A stretch of 20,312 bases of DNA from a virus. Numbering within the stretch: the stretch's first letter is position 1; each line of letters begins with the position of its first letter. The notes below the pieces were generated by a model that worked only from the letters and a program-made list of their open reading frames with translations, did no database searches and had not been told where the DNA came from. The DNA is taken from positions 1 to 20,312 of IMG/VR virus record IMGVR_UViG_3300024520_006865; one strand, 5' to 3'. The position numbers and the translations under genes are program-made. This document shows positions 6,377-13,583 of the stretch, one piece after another.

Positions 6377-8113
6377 CTATCTCCACTTCAAATGATCCCA
6401 TTCGCCCGCCAGCACCGTTTCAGCATTCACGGTTTTTTCAACCAGCTGCAGAACCATCCCCTTGGCTTTGCCATCGGAAGAAGGCAGTCCGCCCCCTCCC
6501 ATCATATTGCCGTTCTGGTTGGCGGTTGCGCCGCCCATGCTCACCGCACCGGATGAGCCGCTGGCCGGTTCTTTGCGCGACCAGACCGAAGGCGAACGGT
6601 TACGGGTGGCCCGCGCCATTTCAATAATATCCTGCGGTCCGAGGTGCTGCGGCGGACCGAACTGCACCGTGGTGCTGGACCGACCAGGCACATGCGAAAT
6701 CCGAACGGAATTAATGACCGCATTAATCTGATCAAACCCTGAAAAGCCATCAATGGTGTCCAGCCACTGAATCGCATCATCCCACGCTTCGGCATCATCC
6801 CAGCTTTCAGCCACTCCGCCGGGTTCCATATTACAAACCATCGAGGTGTTCGCTGTCCAGTCCGGCTCTTTGGCCACCATGGAAATGGATCCTTCATATT
6901 GAAGAAGAGAACGCTCATCCAGCAACGCATCCGCCAGACCAGTCGGGATATCTTCCGGCGGGGTATAAGAAGCCGAAGTTACCTGAGAATATTTTTTTGA
7001 TTCCGCATCGGTCAGGGTAATATTCACCGCAATGGTTTCCCCATCAATGGCCGTGCCTTTATATTTTCCCGACACTTTTGCTGTAACCACCGCTTCCTCG
7101 GCCACCCGTCCGGTCCATTCCGGCACCGACCCATTTTCAAGGATGCGCGGAAGCGCACTGGTATTCGCCTGATCTGTAATTGAAATATCAGTAATATCGG
7201 ACAAGCCTGGAATAAAGCGTTCAAAAAAAGTTTTACCCGGAGTGGCCGGCATCGTCGAAGTAACCACTTCCACCTCCTGCTCCGTGGAGCTGGCCTCCAC
7301 GCCATACAGCTCCAGCGTTTGCCGCAGCACATTCAGACCCTCCGTATCTCCAGCGGTGTCCTGCTGTGTTTTGGTGAAAAACTCCCCATCCACATTATTT
7401 CCGATCTCATAATTAATCACCACGCCATCGAGCAGGAGATCATTGCGCGGGCTGACGGATAGGGCCTGCAATTCCGTGGCCGTGAAGGTGGCGCTGGTGG
7501 CGGAGGCGCGTTTCACAAAATTGATGATCGGCGTGCCGGTGGAATAGTCCACCGAGGTGGCGACCGAGGGCGCCCAGTTGAGCAGATGCCGGATGGCCTC
7601 AAAGCAGGTGATGTCCACAAATTCTGAATCGGGCGGAATGGTTCCAATGCCTGGATAATTTACAGAGAAAGAAAGCCCCGCATTCTGGGCATAGCCCACC
7701 ACATCGCCCAGCGCCACATTCACCGTCACGCGCTGATCGTCCACATCTTTGCCGAGTTTCACGCGGCCTTTAAAATAGGTATTGTCCTCGTCTTCGTGCC
7801 AATCCTGTTCATAGATGATCCGGTTCAGATCCCAGATGATATTTTTGCAGGTATATGTGCGGGCTTCCAGTTGACCCGGCATACCAACGCGCGGATTATT
7901 GGTGCAGGTTCCGATGAATCGAATGGTGGTGTCCTGAATGAGCTGCACCGTGTCGCCATAGCCCATGACCGGGGAGGTATTCAGTGCCACCTTTTTTTCA
8001 TTCAGGCGCAGCGTATCTTCGCCGAGGTTCATCAGCACCAGATCGAACTGCTGAATACCCAGGGCGTTCAGTTCGGATTCAACTCCATTAATCTTCAGTT
8101 TCCACACACTCAT
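6377..8113 (-). CDS. Tail hub / baseplate-like minor tail protein
   Basis: The protein has 578 residues and sits immediately after the tape measure, overlapping its stop by four bases (ATGA). The N-terminus (MSVWKLKINGVESELNALGI) and the following ~350 residues are beta-rich, with segments such as TTIRFIGTCTN, ARTYTCKNIIWDLNRIIYE and CFEAIRHLLNWAPSVA that fit a gp27/hub-like tail protein in this genome position. A WDDAEAWDDAIQWLDTI stretch follows at about 440-460. Residues about 490-540 are a Gly/Met/Ala-rich low-complexity linker (GGATANQNGNMMGGGG) leading to a short terminal domain (VEKTVNAETVLAGEWDHLKWR) that may contact the adhesin encoded next. No lysozyme or peptidase motif is visible. 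The hub assignment rests mainly on gene order. Confidence 0.6.
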   Translation of the reverse strand: MSVWKLKINGVESELNALGIQQFDLVLMNLGEDTLRLNEKKVALNTSPVMGYGDTVQLIQDTTIRFIGTCTNNPRVGMPGQLEARTYTCKNIIWDLNRIIYEQDWHEDEDNTYFKGRVKLGKDVDDQRVTVNVALGDVVGYAQNAGLSFSVNYPGIGTIPPDSEFVDITCFEAIRHLLNWAPSVATSVDYSTGTPIINFVKRASATSATFTATELQALSVSPRNDLLLDGVVINYEIGNNVDGEFFTKTQQDTAGDTEGLNVLRQTLELYGVEASSTEQEVEVVTSTMPATPGKTFFERFIPGLSDITDISITDQANTSALPRILENGSVPEWTGRVAEEAVVTAKVSGKYKGTAIDGETIAVNITLTDAESKKYSQVTSASYTPPEDIPTGLADALLDERSLLQYEGSISMVAKEPDWTANTSMVCNMEPGGVAESWDDAEAWDDAIQWLDTIDGFSGFDQINAVINSVRISHVPGRSSTTVQFGPPQHLGPQDIIEMARATRNRSPSVWSRKEPASGSSGAVSMGGATANQNGNMMGGGGLPSSDGKAKGMVLQLVEKTVNAETVLAGEWDHLKWR

Positions 8114-9873
8114 CGGGCACTGGCCACCTGCTGTTTAACGGTTTCCAATCCTTGAACAAGCTCGCTAATGCCGGCGGCAATTTCATCCAGCGCACTGGCC
8201 CCTTGCTTTGCAGAAGCTTTCACGGCCTCCGCCGCACTGGCATCGGGCGAGGATCCGGAAGCAGCCTTGGCTGCATTGGTCGGATCCAGAAATTCATGAT
8301 ATTTAGAGAAGCCGGTTCCATTGGCCACCAACCGGTTTTCGCGCTCCTGCGCCATTCGATCCCAATCAGAAAGGGGTTTTTGCGGAAGCGCATCCGCGGG
8401 ATTAAAGCCGGGCTTCAATATTTCACCCAACCCCAAAGATTGCGCCGCCGCCGGAGTGGGCGTGTCACCAATGATTGCCATCACTTCATCCGAACTTTTT
8501 CCCTCCGTCGCGCCGGCGGGTGTTGGAGAAATTTTCCGCTCCGCATCACGCTTCGCCTCTTTCACCCCTTTAATAATAGCGATTTCTTCCTTCGCCGCAT
8601 TTTTTAGAAACTTAATCTGTGCCTCAATAGCCGCCTGACTCTCATCCCCGATAATCCCTTGCTGTAATATATCCTGCAGTTGCTCAATTTCCCCAAGAAT
8701 CGACTGCAGTTTCGGGCTATCAAACGCCAGCCCAACCGTGGCCGATCCATCATTAAGCGCCCAGGATAAATTTTCAATCTGCTCAGTGAGAAAACCAATG
8801 GCAATTCCCCATTCATCCGTCCGCATCAACTGCGCACCGAAGTTTTGCCAGGAGCTTTTTAATTTTTCCACCGCCCGGAGAGCTGTGCCATTGTTCTGAT
8901 CAAACGCCAGAGCAGCAGAGCCGGCGGAGTTGTAGGCATTGGCCAGACTTGCACCAAACCCTTCCGCATTTTTGCCGGTCAGATTAAGCACCCCGTTCAG
9001 TGCCTCTGTTTCGGAAAAGAATTTTGTGATCTCAATGCCGCCGCTCTGCGCGGAAGTAACCACCTGCTGCAAAGCACCCGACAATCCATAGGTCTGAATC
9101 AGCGCATCGCCATTAGTTACACCCAACTGTTTAAACAGCAGTTTCATATCCGCCGTCGGTTTTTTAAGAGCCACCATAATGGCGCGGATCTGGGTCATAG
9201 CTTCTGCCGTTGGAGCGCCGCGCTTTGTGATGGCCGCCGCAGCCGCCGCCAGCTCTTCAAAATCAATCCCCATGGCCGCCGCTAATGGCGCCGCCTTGGA
9301 AAGAGAACTGGCCAACTGATCGAAGGTGGTTTTACCATCCTTCACCGCCGCAAAAAGAATATCCGCCGCGCGTTCCGCCGAAATTGTATCACTTCCAAAC
9401 GAATTAACCACCGTGGACAAAACATCCACCGCCGTTTCTGTGGAGGATAAGCCGGCAATAGCCGCCGTGCTGGAGGTTTTCAGAAACTCCAAAAGATTTT
9501 CACGCGGAACACCGGCGGAAATGGCCTGATAAGCCGCGCGGGTGGTATCAATCAGATCCGTACCCATCAACACTGAGGCCTCCTGAATATCCTTCGTCAG
9601 CTCCTTAAAGCCGTTTTCATCCAGATTCAACAGAGAGTTTACTTCGCGGGCGGCGCGTTCAAATTCGGCAGCAGAAGTGATGATGCTTTTGGTTGCAAGA
9701 GCCGCCGAGGCCGCAATACCAACACCGGCCCCCACACCAATCAGCCGCAAACTGCGCGAGACTTTCGCCCCTTCATTGCCCAGCATGCGCATATTATTCT
9801 TTGCGGATTTAAAGGCGCGGCCTGTTTTATCTTCGGCCTCAATTGGAACATTGACTGACCCACGCTTAAACAT
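8110..9873 (-). CDS. Tail tape measure protein (TP901 family)
   Basis: This 587-residue protein determines tail length and is expelled at DNA injection. The N-terminus VPIEAEDKTGRAFKSAKNNM is the usual tape-measure opening. A hydrophobic Gly/Ala segment (LIGVGAGVGIAASAALATK, about 42-60) follows, then the conserved TP901 core at about 70-300 (AAEFERAAREVNSL, TRAAYQAISAGV, ALATKS, FEELAAAAAAITKRGAPTAEA). The rest is helical and Ala-rich, with a low-complexity Pro/Ala/Ser zone before the C-terminus. It is short for the family; at the usual ~0.15 nm per residue it predicts a tail of roughly 85-90 nm. The start overlaps the frameshifted chaperone extension by 8 bp, and the end overlaps the hub gene. 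Confidence 0.92.
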   Translation of the reverse strand: MFKRGSVNVPIEAEDKTGRAFKSAKNNMRMLGNEGAKVSRSLRLIGVGAGVGIAASAALATKSIITSAAEFERAAREVNSLLNLDENGFKELTKDIQEASVLMGTDLIDTTRAAYQAISAGVPRENLLEFLKTSSTAAIAGLSSTETAVDVLSTVVNSFGSDTISAERAADILFAAVKDGKTTFDQLASSLSKAAPLAAAMGIDFEELAAAAAAITKRGAPTAEAMTQIRAIMVALKKPTADMKLLFKQLGVTNGDALIQTYGLSGALQQVVTSAQSGGIEITKFFSETEALNGVLNLTGKNAEGFGASLANAYNSAGSAALAFDQNNGTALRAVEKLKSSWQNFGAQLMRTDEWGIAIGFLTEQIENLSWALNDGSATVGLAFDSPKLQSILGEIEQLQDILQQGIIGDESQAAIEAQIKFLKNAAKEEIAIIKGVKEAKRDAERKISPTPAGATEGKSSDEVMAIIGDTPTPAAAQSLGLGEILKPGFNPADALPQKPLSDWDRMAQERENRLVANGTGFSKYHEFLDPTNAAKAASGSSPDASAAEAVKASAKQGASALDEIAAGISELVQGLETVKQQVASAR

Positions 9874-10024
9874 CTTTCGCCTTTTCCTTTAGCCGGAGAT
9901 ACCAAACGATAAATTCAGCAGCCGGCATCCGCATCACATCTGAAACCTGAAGACCTCGATCTTCCGCCACATCGTAAATTATTCCGATGAGCCTTCCGCT
10001 TTCCCGTCCGGCGACGAAAACTCC
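9866..10024 (-). CDS. Tail-assembly chaperone -1 frameshift extension (gpT-like)
   Basis: This is the -1 reading frame relative to the chaperone gene. It is open from a TAA in the chaperone reading region (near 10070) to TAA 9866-9868, just inside the tape-measure start. The part after the proposed slip encodes 52 residues, GVFVAGRESGRLIGIIYDVA and on to MRMPAAEFIVWYLRLKEKAKDV. The MPAAEFIVWYLRL ending strongly resembles the C-terminal part of GT-type tail chaperones. There is no ATG at the right place and no Shine-Dalgarno; the only in-frame start is a GTG that would give about 34 residues. Expression as a fusion of about 164 residues with the upstream protein is therefore the best reading, as in lambda G/GT. 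Confidence 0.7.
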   Translation of the reverse strand, partial: GVFVAGRESGRLIGIIYDVAEDRGLQVSDVMRMPAAEFIVWYLRLKEKAKDV

Positions 10025-10359
10025 CCCAGCAATTTTGGATCGAGGGAGTCCGCATTCAGGATCGTATTAGCAATAATCGAGATCACAAACGGGGAAGCCT
10101 TGGTGCGCATCCACCTTTTATCCGCCAATGAGAAGGCCGGTTTTCCATGCTCATCCCGCGTGTGGCGGATAATGACCTCGATTAAATAATCCGGATGCTC
10201 TTCATCCAGTTTAATCCGATCCTCCACCGTCAGCGGGTCAAAATACAGAACGCACTCGTCATCGAGATCATCCCACTGAGGAACCCGCATGTGCTGGTTC
10301 CCAAGTGCAGTGAAATGAGCAACAGCCGGTCCGCGCCACCTGGACTTCTCAATGGCCAT
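9979..10359 (-). CDS. Tail assembly chaperone (gpG-like)
   Basis: This 126-residue protein lies between the tail tube and tape-measure genes, the standard chaperone position. The segment IEVIIRHTRDEHGKPAFSLADKRWMRTKASPFVISIIANTIL (about 60-100) matches the typical RDEDGKPLF...D...L pattern of siphoviral chaperones. The acidic Ser-rich end (EFSSPDGKAEGSSE) is the part replaced when ribosomes shift to the -1 frame. It would coat the tape measure during tail assembly and not be in the virion. The ATG overlaps the tail-tube stop (TAATG). Confidence 0.82.
   Translation of the reverse strand: MAIEKSRWRGPAVAHFTALGNQHMRVPQWDDLDDECVLYFDPLTVEDRIKLDEEHPDYLIEVIIRHTRDEHGKPAFSLADKRWMRTKASPFVISIIANTILNADSLDPKLLGEFSSPDGKAEGSSE
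10001..10027 (-). promoter_or_regulatory. Programmed -1 frameshift signal (G5 slippery site plus hairpin)
   Basis: In the chaperone frame the codons CTG GGG GAG contain GGGGGAG (minus strand, 10027 to 10021). A P-site glycine tRNA on GGG can slip back one base onto an identical GGG. Immediately downstream, 10020-10013 pairs with 10008-10001 (UUUUCGUC / GACGGGAA, loop GCCG, two G-U pairs) to form a stimulatory hairpin; its strong CGUC/GACG core starts 4 nt after the slip site. The heptamer is not a perfect X-XXY-YYZ because the A-site codon re-pairs imperfectly. Confidence 0.55.
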
Positions 10360-10763
10360 TATGCAACCGTGCCGCGAACCAGAGCGCCTTTACCGGACAC
10401 CGTCACTTCATAGGTGGTAACATCCGTTTCAGACAAGGAAACGCTCACACTCGTCACCGTGCCGGTGCCGGTGAATGTTTCATATCCAGTGGTTTCGCCG
10501 GAGAAATCAAGTTCCAGATCCACTTCCTCAGCTTCAATCAGATCAGCCTGTGGCGCATCCGATGGATCGTAATTACAAGTCAGCGAAACTTCCCAGCTTT
10601 TGATTCCGGGGAAGGTTTCCTTCCAGGTGTCACCAATGGCAGTTCCCTCGATGGTTTCCGCTGTGATATTAAGATTGAAGCTCTTCACTTCGCCGATGGC
10701 CGCAACAGTGCCGCCCGTTGTTACGGCTTTAATAATGCCGCTTTGTCCTGAATGACGTGCCAT
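10359..10763 (-). CDS. Major tail tube protein
   Basis: This 134-residue beta-rich protein would polymerise into the tail tube. Its sequence (MARHSGQSGIIKAVTTGGTV, GEVKSFNLNITAETIEGTAIGDTWKETFPGIKSWEVSLTCNYDPSD, ending VTTYEVTVSGKGALVRG) follows the TP901-1/lambda-V tube pattern, including the WKETFPGIKSWEVSL strand pair. GGAGG six bases before the ATG is one of the strongest ribosome-binding sites in the window, consistent with high copy number. It has its own 156-bp leader holding the 38-bp repeat shared with the capsid gene and two palindromes. It is coupled downstream to the chaperone. Confidence 0.85.
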   Translation of the reverse strand: MARHSGQSGIIKAVTTGGTVAAIGEVKSFNLNITAETIEGTAIGDTWKETFPGIKSWEVSLTCNYDPSDAPQADLIEAEEVDLELDFSGETTGYETFTGTGTVTSVSVSLSETDVTTYEVTVSGKGALVRGTVA

Positions 10764-10779
10764 AGTTTTGTCCTCCGTT

Positions 10780-10799
10780 GAATGGATAGCTATTCATTC
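10780..10799. promoter_or_regulatory. Imperfect 20-bp palindrome in tail-tube leader
   Basis: GAATG-G-ATAGCTAT-T-CATTC (plus strand) is symmetric except for one mismatched pair. It sits about 17 bp upstream of the tail-tube ATG, next to the Shine-Dalgarno sequence, and could be a protein-binding site or leader hairpin. Function is unknown. Confidence 0.35.
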
Positions 10800-10815
10800 T
10801 TCTTAGGACGGAAGA

Positions 10816-10853
10816 TTCGCACGGGTAAAAAAAAGGCAGGGTCAGGAGCGGAG
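10816..10853 (-). repeat. 38-bp repeat, copy A (tail-tube leader)
   Basis: This 38-bp sequence is identical to 19259-19296. On the coding (minus) strand it is a C-rich stretch, a run of eight T (10834-10827), then ACCCGTGCGAA. It ends 52 bp before the tail-tube start codon. See the finding on this repeat. Confidence 0.95.
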
Positions 10854-10859
10854 CTGCGC

Positions 10860-10885
10860 GGTGTTAGGTTTTAAAACTTAACACC
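10860..10885. repeat. 26-bp near-perfect palindrome after the phosphoesterase gene
   Basis: The sequence is GGTGTTA, then a TTTTAAAA-centred core, then TAACACC, with one mismatched pair in 13. It lies 35 bp beyond the phosphoesterase stop and 7 bp before the 38-bp repeat. There is no adjacent U-run, so it is not a standard terminator; it may act as a 3'-end stabiliser or operator. It contains the TTAGG/CTTAA motifs of the 7-bp repeats found in other gaps. Confidence 0.6.
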
Positions 10886-10919
10886 CTCAAAACATTCTGT
10901 TTCAAACAAAAGCGGACAC

Positions 10920-12098
10920 TCAGCAACTCAGTAGCAGGCGCTGCGGATTGCAGGTATGGCGTTCCACTTCACCGCATTCTTTATGGTAAACAATGCCGAC
11001 CAGATCGCGCCCGGCGCGGTAGCCATTGGATGCTTCATAGGAATCTTTGGCTTTCAGGCTTCGGAAAGCTTCCACTGTGCAGCCGCCAATTTCAATGACG
11101 CGGTGATGATGCACATGCCCGACATGCCAATAGCGGAACTTGGTGCGGCCCCAGGCTTCGGCCTGATCGCAGGTCATGACGGTATGCAGGGCAGCCGGTT
11201 TAATGATGCCATGATTCGCGCCCAGCAAAACCTGCCCGAATTCTTTAAAATGAAAGGTGGTGTATTTGGTATCCACCCACACGCGCGGCTCATTGCGATA
11301 GTGCTCATCCATCATCATGGCCAAACAGAAAGCGGTCTGATCGTCGTGATTTCCTTTCACGCAAACCAATTCCACCCGCTCATGCTTTTCAAGGCATCGA
11401 TCCACACAATGCGTCAGCATCCGCAGGGCAATTTTCACCACGCGGCCCCATCGGCCATCCACATCCAGATGATGCCCGCTGCGGCGGGTCATGGCATCTT
11501 CCGTGTCGGAGTGGAACAGATCGCCCAATTCCTCAATGCGGCACACCCCGCAGGAAGGCATGGCATCCACCACTCGATCCACCGCGCGGATGGTTTGCTG
11601 TTCGCAGATATCGCAGTTGAAATCTTCCCCGGTTTCCTCGGCCCAGGCATACATGCCCAGATGCGGATCGCCAATCGGGATATTCGCCAATAAATCAGCA
11701 TCAAAAAATTCAGGTCCAACAATCTCATAATCCCGCACCGGCACCTGATCCCGCAGCGCGGAGGCAAATAATTCCATCTGAGCCTCCAGATCCTGCTGCT
11801 GTTTATCTGTCCGCACCCACTCCTGCACCACCACGCCGTCTTTGGTATGGGTGGTCACTTTGCCCACGCGGCGGCCCGGGCCGGCCACACCTTCCGCCGA
11901 ACAGGCCTGGATCAAACCCTTTGCCGTGGCCTTCTTTTCCAGCGCTTTCAAGGAGTGGAATACAGCGGGTTTTGATTTGCCCAATGCTTTGGCGGCCCGT
12001 GCAAAAGAACCCTGCCGGCAGTATTCGGTATAGGCATCGCGCTGCACCCCCGTTCCAAGTTCCGCAATCCGTTCGTCGAATACTTTTTCAAAGGCCAT
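10920..12098 (-). CDS. HTH plus metallophosphoesterase fusion
   Basis: This protein has 392 residues. Residues about 15-70 form a helix-turn-helix (YTEYCRQGSFARAAKALGKSKPAVFHSLKALEKKA), as in phage-encoded DNA-binding modules. From about 140 a calcineurin-like phosphoesterase carries all metal-binding blocks: GDPHLG, GDLFHSD, GNHDD, the mid-domain NHG, and GHVHHHR. Two CxxC-like pairs (CDIC, CGVC) lie between the first blocks and may bind zinc. It should hydrolyse phosphodiester bonds, and the HTH suggests a DNA substrate. It sits between tail terminator and tail tube with gaps on both sides, an odd place for a nuclease. It could be a moron, a host-DNA or recombination nuclease, or a DNA-processing factor. 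ATG 12098 is the only good start. Confidence 0.8.
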   Translation of the reverse strand: MAFEKVFDERIAELGTGVQRDAYTEYCRQGSFARAAKALGKSKPAVFHSLKALEKKATAKGLIQACSAEGVAGPGRRVGKVTTHTKDGVVVQEWVRTDKQQQDLEAQMELFASALRDQVPVRDYEIVGPEFFDADLLANIPIGDPHLGMYAWAEETGEDFNCDICEQQTIRAVDRVVDAMPSCGVCRIEELGDLFHSDTEDAMTRRSGHHLDVDGRWGRVVKIALRMLTHCVDRCLEKHERVELVCVKGNHDDQTAFCLAMMMDEHYRNEPRVWVDTKYTTFHFKEFGQVLLGANHGIIKPAALHTVMTCDQAEAWGRTKFRYWHVGHVHHHRVIEIGGCTVEAFRSLKAKDSYEASNGYRAGRDLVGIVYHKECGEVERHTCNPQRLLLSC

Positions 12099-12130
12099 AC
12101 ACTCGCTCCGTTATTGTTTATCCGCCAGAT

Positions 12131-12146
12131 CCTAAAACCTAAAACC
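12131..12146. repeat. 7-bp tandem repeat (CCTAAAA x2) in gene gap
   Basis: Two exact CCTAAAA units plus CC fill part of the 55-bp gap between tail terminator and phosphoesterase genes. It is one of the heptad tracts discussed in the findings. Confidence 0.6.
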
Positions 12147-12153
12147 GCACGCC

Positions 12154-12567
12154 CTACCGATACCGCACCGCATCGGCGCACTTAGCCACGGCGGCCACAT
12201 CTTTGCCATCGTGCTCAATATCGTAGTCATCGCCAGTCGGCTGTATAAATTCCACGAGGCCGGATAAGGTTTCATCGGCCAGCACAGCGGCCTCCCGCTT
12301 TTCGCAGAGATCGTCCAGCAGGGCTTCCACCACTTCGGCATCGGCCCCCTGCACATGGATCTCGGAACTGATCTTCGCCTCCCGATCAAACACGCGCGGC
12401 GTTCCAATATGTGCCAGTTCCTTTTCCTCTTCCTCAAAATAGATGCAGATCGCGGGCATATCGCGCGGATCGATCGAGCGGCGCCGCCCCAGATAGACCT
12501 TTTCAAAGTCCGCCACCCCTTCATAAATCCCCTTCAGGGCTTCCCGTATATCTGTTCTTGTTGGCAT
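12154..12567 (-). CDS. Tail terminator protein (gpU-like)
   Basis: This 137-residue protein would cap the growing tail and join it to the head. The pattern is that of the family: an N-terminal helix (TDIREALKGIYEG), VYLGRRRSIDPRDMPAICIYFEEEEKELA as the beta hairpin, then EIHVQGADAEVVEALLDDLCEKREAAVLAD and LSGLVEFIQPTGDDYDIEHDG. The order (after the FII-like gene, before the tube) is as expected, apart from the phosphoesterase inserted next to it. GAAAGG upstream is the likely ribosome-binding site, inside a small AAACCT/AGGTTT hairpin. Confidence 0.75.
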   Translation of the reverse strand: MPTRTDIREALKGIYEGVADFEKVYLGRRRSIDPRDMPAICIYFEEEEKELAHIGTPRVFDREAKISSEIHVQGADAEVVEALLDDLCEKREAAVLADETLSGLVEFIQPTGDDYDIEHDGKDVAAVAKCADAVRYR

Positions 12568-12593
12568 AATTAAACCTTTCAGGTTTGGCCGAG

Positions 12594-12628
12594 AGCTGTC
12601 AGCCGCCAGCTACTAGCTCCCGGCTGTT
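12594..12628. repeat. 7-bp tandem repeat (AGCTNNC-type x5) in gene gap
   Basis: Five adjacent heptads (AGCTGTC, AGCCGCC, AGCTACT, AGCTCCC, GGCTGTT) lie immediately beyond the stop of the FII-like gene and before the tail-terminator leader. The unit sequence differs from the other gaps but the period is the same. Confidence 0.7.
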
Positions 12629-12631
12629 CAT

Positions 12632-12964
12632 TCACACACTCTTCAAATCCAGTTCCGTAACCCCATTACCATCCGGCTCCGGGGTGCCGACCACATAAGC
12701 CGCGCCATCCACCATCACCGAATCGCCCTCCCGGGCATTGGGAATTTCCGCCGTCTGGATTTTCACGCGCGGATTCATCGAGTCCTGCCCGGCATACCCC
12801 ATGGCTGCCCGCAGATATTCATTCGACTGAATGCCGCGCACCTCGATGGTTTCTGTGTTCACCTCATCGTCGTTCCAGACTTCCAGATCGTTCCAATAGA
12901 GCGGAACCACGCAGGGAACTGTGAGCTCTTCGCATTCAAATAATTCAGCAGTAAAGGTTTCCAT
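12632..12964 (-). CDS. Head-tail joining protein (gpFII-like)
   Basis: This 110-residue protein has the features of lambda FII-type head-tail connectors: an acidic N-terminus (METFTAELFECEELTVPCVV), a central beta region (EVNTETIEVRGIQSNEYLRAA), and RVKIQTAEIPNAREGDSVMVDGAAYVVGTPEPDGNGVTELDL, the usual RGD-like loop plus YxV-x-EPDGtG ending. It is followed by the tail terminator, as in lambda. It is flanked by 7-bp repeat tracts on both sides. Confidence 0.75.
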   Translation of the reverse strand: METFTAELFECEELTVPCVVPLYWNDLEVWNDDEVNTETIEVRGIQSNEYLRAAMGYAGQDSMNPRVKIQTAEIPNAREGDSVMVDGAAYVVGTPEPDGNGVTELDLKSV

Positions 12965-12981
12965 ATCAGCGCCTCCGGCGC

Positions 12982-13011
12982 GGCACTAGGCACTGGGCAC
13001 TAGGCACTGGG
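12982..13011. repeat. 7-bp tandem repeat (GGCACTR x4) in gene gap
   Basis: Four exact units alternate GGCACTA and GGCACTG, followed by GG, in the gap between the DUF1353 gene and the FII-like gene. The TAG stop of the DUF1353 gene (13000-13002) lies inside the tract, so the repeat encodes its last residues. Confidence 0.8.
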
Positions 13012-13410
13012 TTTTTGTTTCAGGTGGACCATTCCATTTTCACGCGCTGCACCCCCGCCGAAAAAGAAGGTGGTCCAGAGCCAGGTGAATGAGCGGATGC
13101 TGCGGCCTTCGCTTTTCAGGATGTCGGAAAGCACTTTGCTGGCCTGCCAGTTGGTGCATTTCGTTCCATCATCCCACCGGCCTGTATCGCAAAGCACATC
13201 ATGCACCCACCAGCTTTGACTGTAGATGTCGGAAGCCGGCCCGCTGGCTCCATCGGATTTATAGCCTTCCGGCACGGTTACGGTTTTATTGAACCGCTCG
13301 GAGACATAAATAAACTGCTTCGGGTTCGCATACTTAATGCGCGGAACCTTCGTTTTCCGATCGGCCCGGCGAACGAGTTTATGAATCCGTCTGGAAGCCC
13401 GCGATTTCAT
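13000..13410 (-). CDS. DUF1353 family phage protein
   Basis: This protein has 136 residues from ATG 13410, preferred over a TTG at 13425 because it overlaps the upstream stop as ATGA. The DUF1353 signature is clear: VTVPEGYKSDGASGPASD, then WWVHDVLCDTG, and ASKVLSDILKSEG. The family occurs in many tailed-phage late operons, often near lysis genes, and has a conserved His/Asp pair (here in VHDVLCDTG) suggestive of hydrolase chemistry; its function is not established. The basic N-terminus (MKSRASRRIHKLVRRADRKTK) is an extra. It lies between the small hydrophobic protein and the FII-like gene. Confidence 0.8.
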   Translation of the reverse strand: MKSRASRRIHKLVRRADRKTKVPRIKYANPKQFIYVSERFNKTVTVPEGYKSDGASGPASDIYSQSWWVHDVLCDTGRWDDGTKCTNWQASKVLSDILKSEGRSIRSFTWLWTTFFFGGGAARENGMVHLKQKPSA

Positions 13411-13583
13411 TTTGCTTTCCGCCAATCAAGAGCGCCCTGCACCAGGGCGCCAATCGCGCCGATGCCGAAAATAAACGCCTGCGTTTTCCACTCTTCGGAA
13501 GCCGCAATGGCGGTGATGGCCGCGCCGATAATTGCGGCCTTCTTGCTCATTCCGCTGCTGGGTGCTGGAGATTGATCAGCCAT
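13407..13583 (-). CDS. Small hydrophobic protein, holin-like size
   Basis: This is a 58-residue protein (MADQSPAPSSGMSKKAAIIG..., ending ALVQGALDWRKAK). Two hydrophobic segments, AAIIGAAITAIAA (16-28) and AFIFGIGAIGALVQGAL (about 36-52), are separated by a charged turn (SEEWKTQ), the layout of a small holin or other phage inner-membrane protein. The ATG overlaps the lipoprotein stop (TAATG-type junction at 13583) and the stop overlaps the DUF1353 ATG (ATGA), placing it firmly inside the operon. No specific family is recognised. Confidence 0.65.
   Translation of the reverse strand: MADQSPAPSSGMSKKAAIIGAAITAIAASEEWKTQAFIFGIGAIGALVQGALDWRKAK

Noticed and set aside
10001-10010. GGGAAAG, the lambda G/GT slippery heptamer, at the chaperone overlap
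   Set aside because: The heptamer is present on the minus strand (frame codons GGG AAA) but in the wrong phase for a -1 shift into the extension frame; the G5 run just upstream fits better.
10956-11693. 245-residue plus-strand ORF
   Set aside because: It lies antisense to the phosphoesterase gene, whose metal-binding motifs are intact; its own His/Ile-rich sequence reflects the complement.
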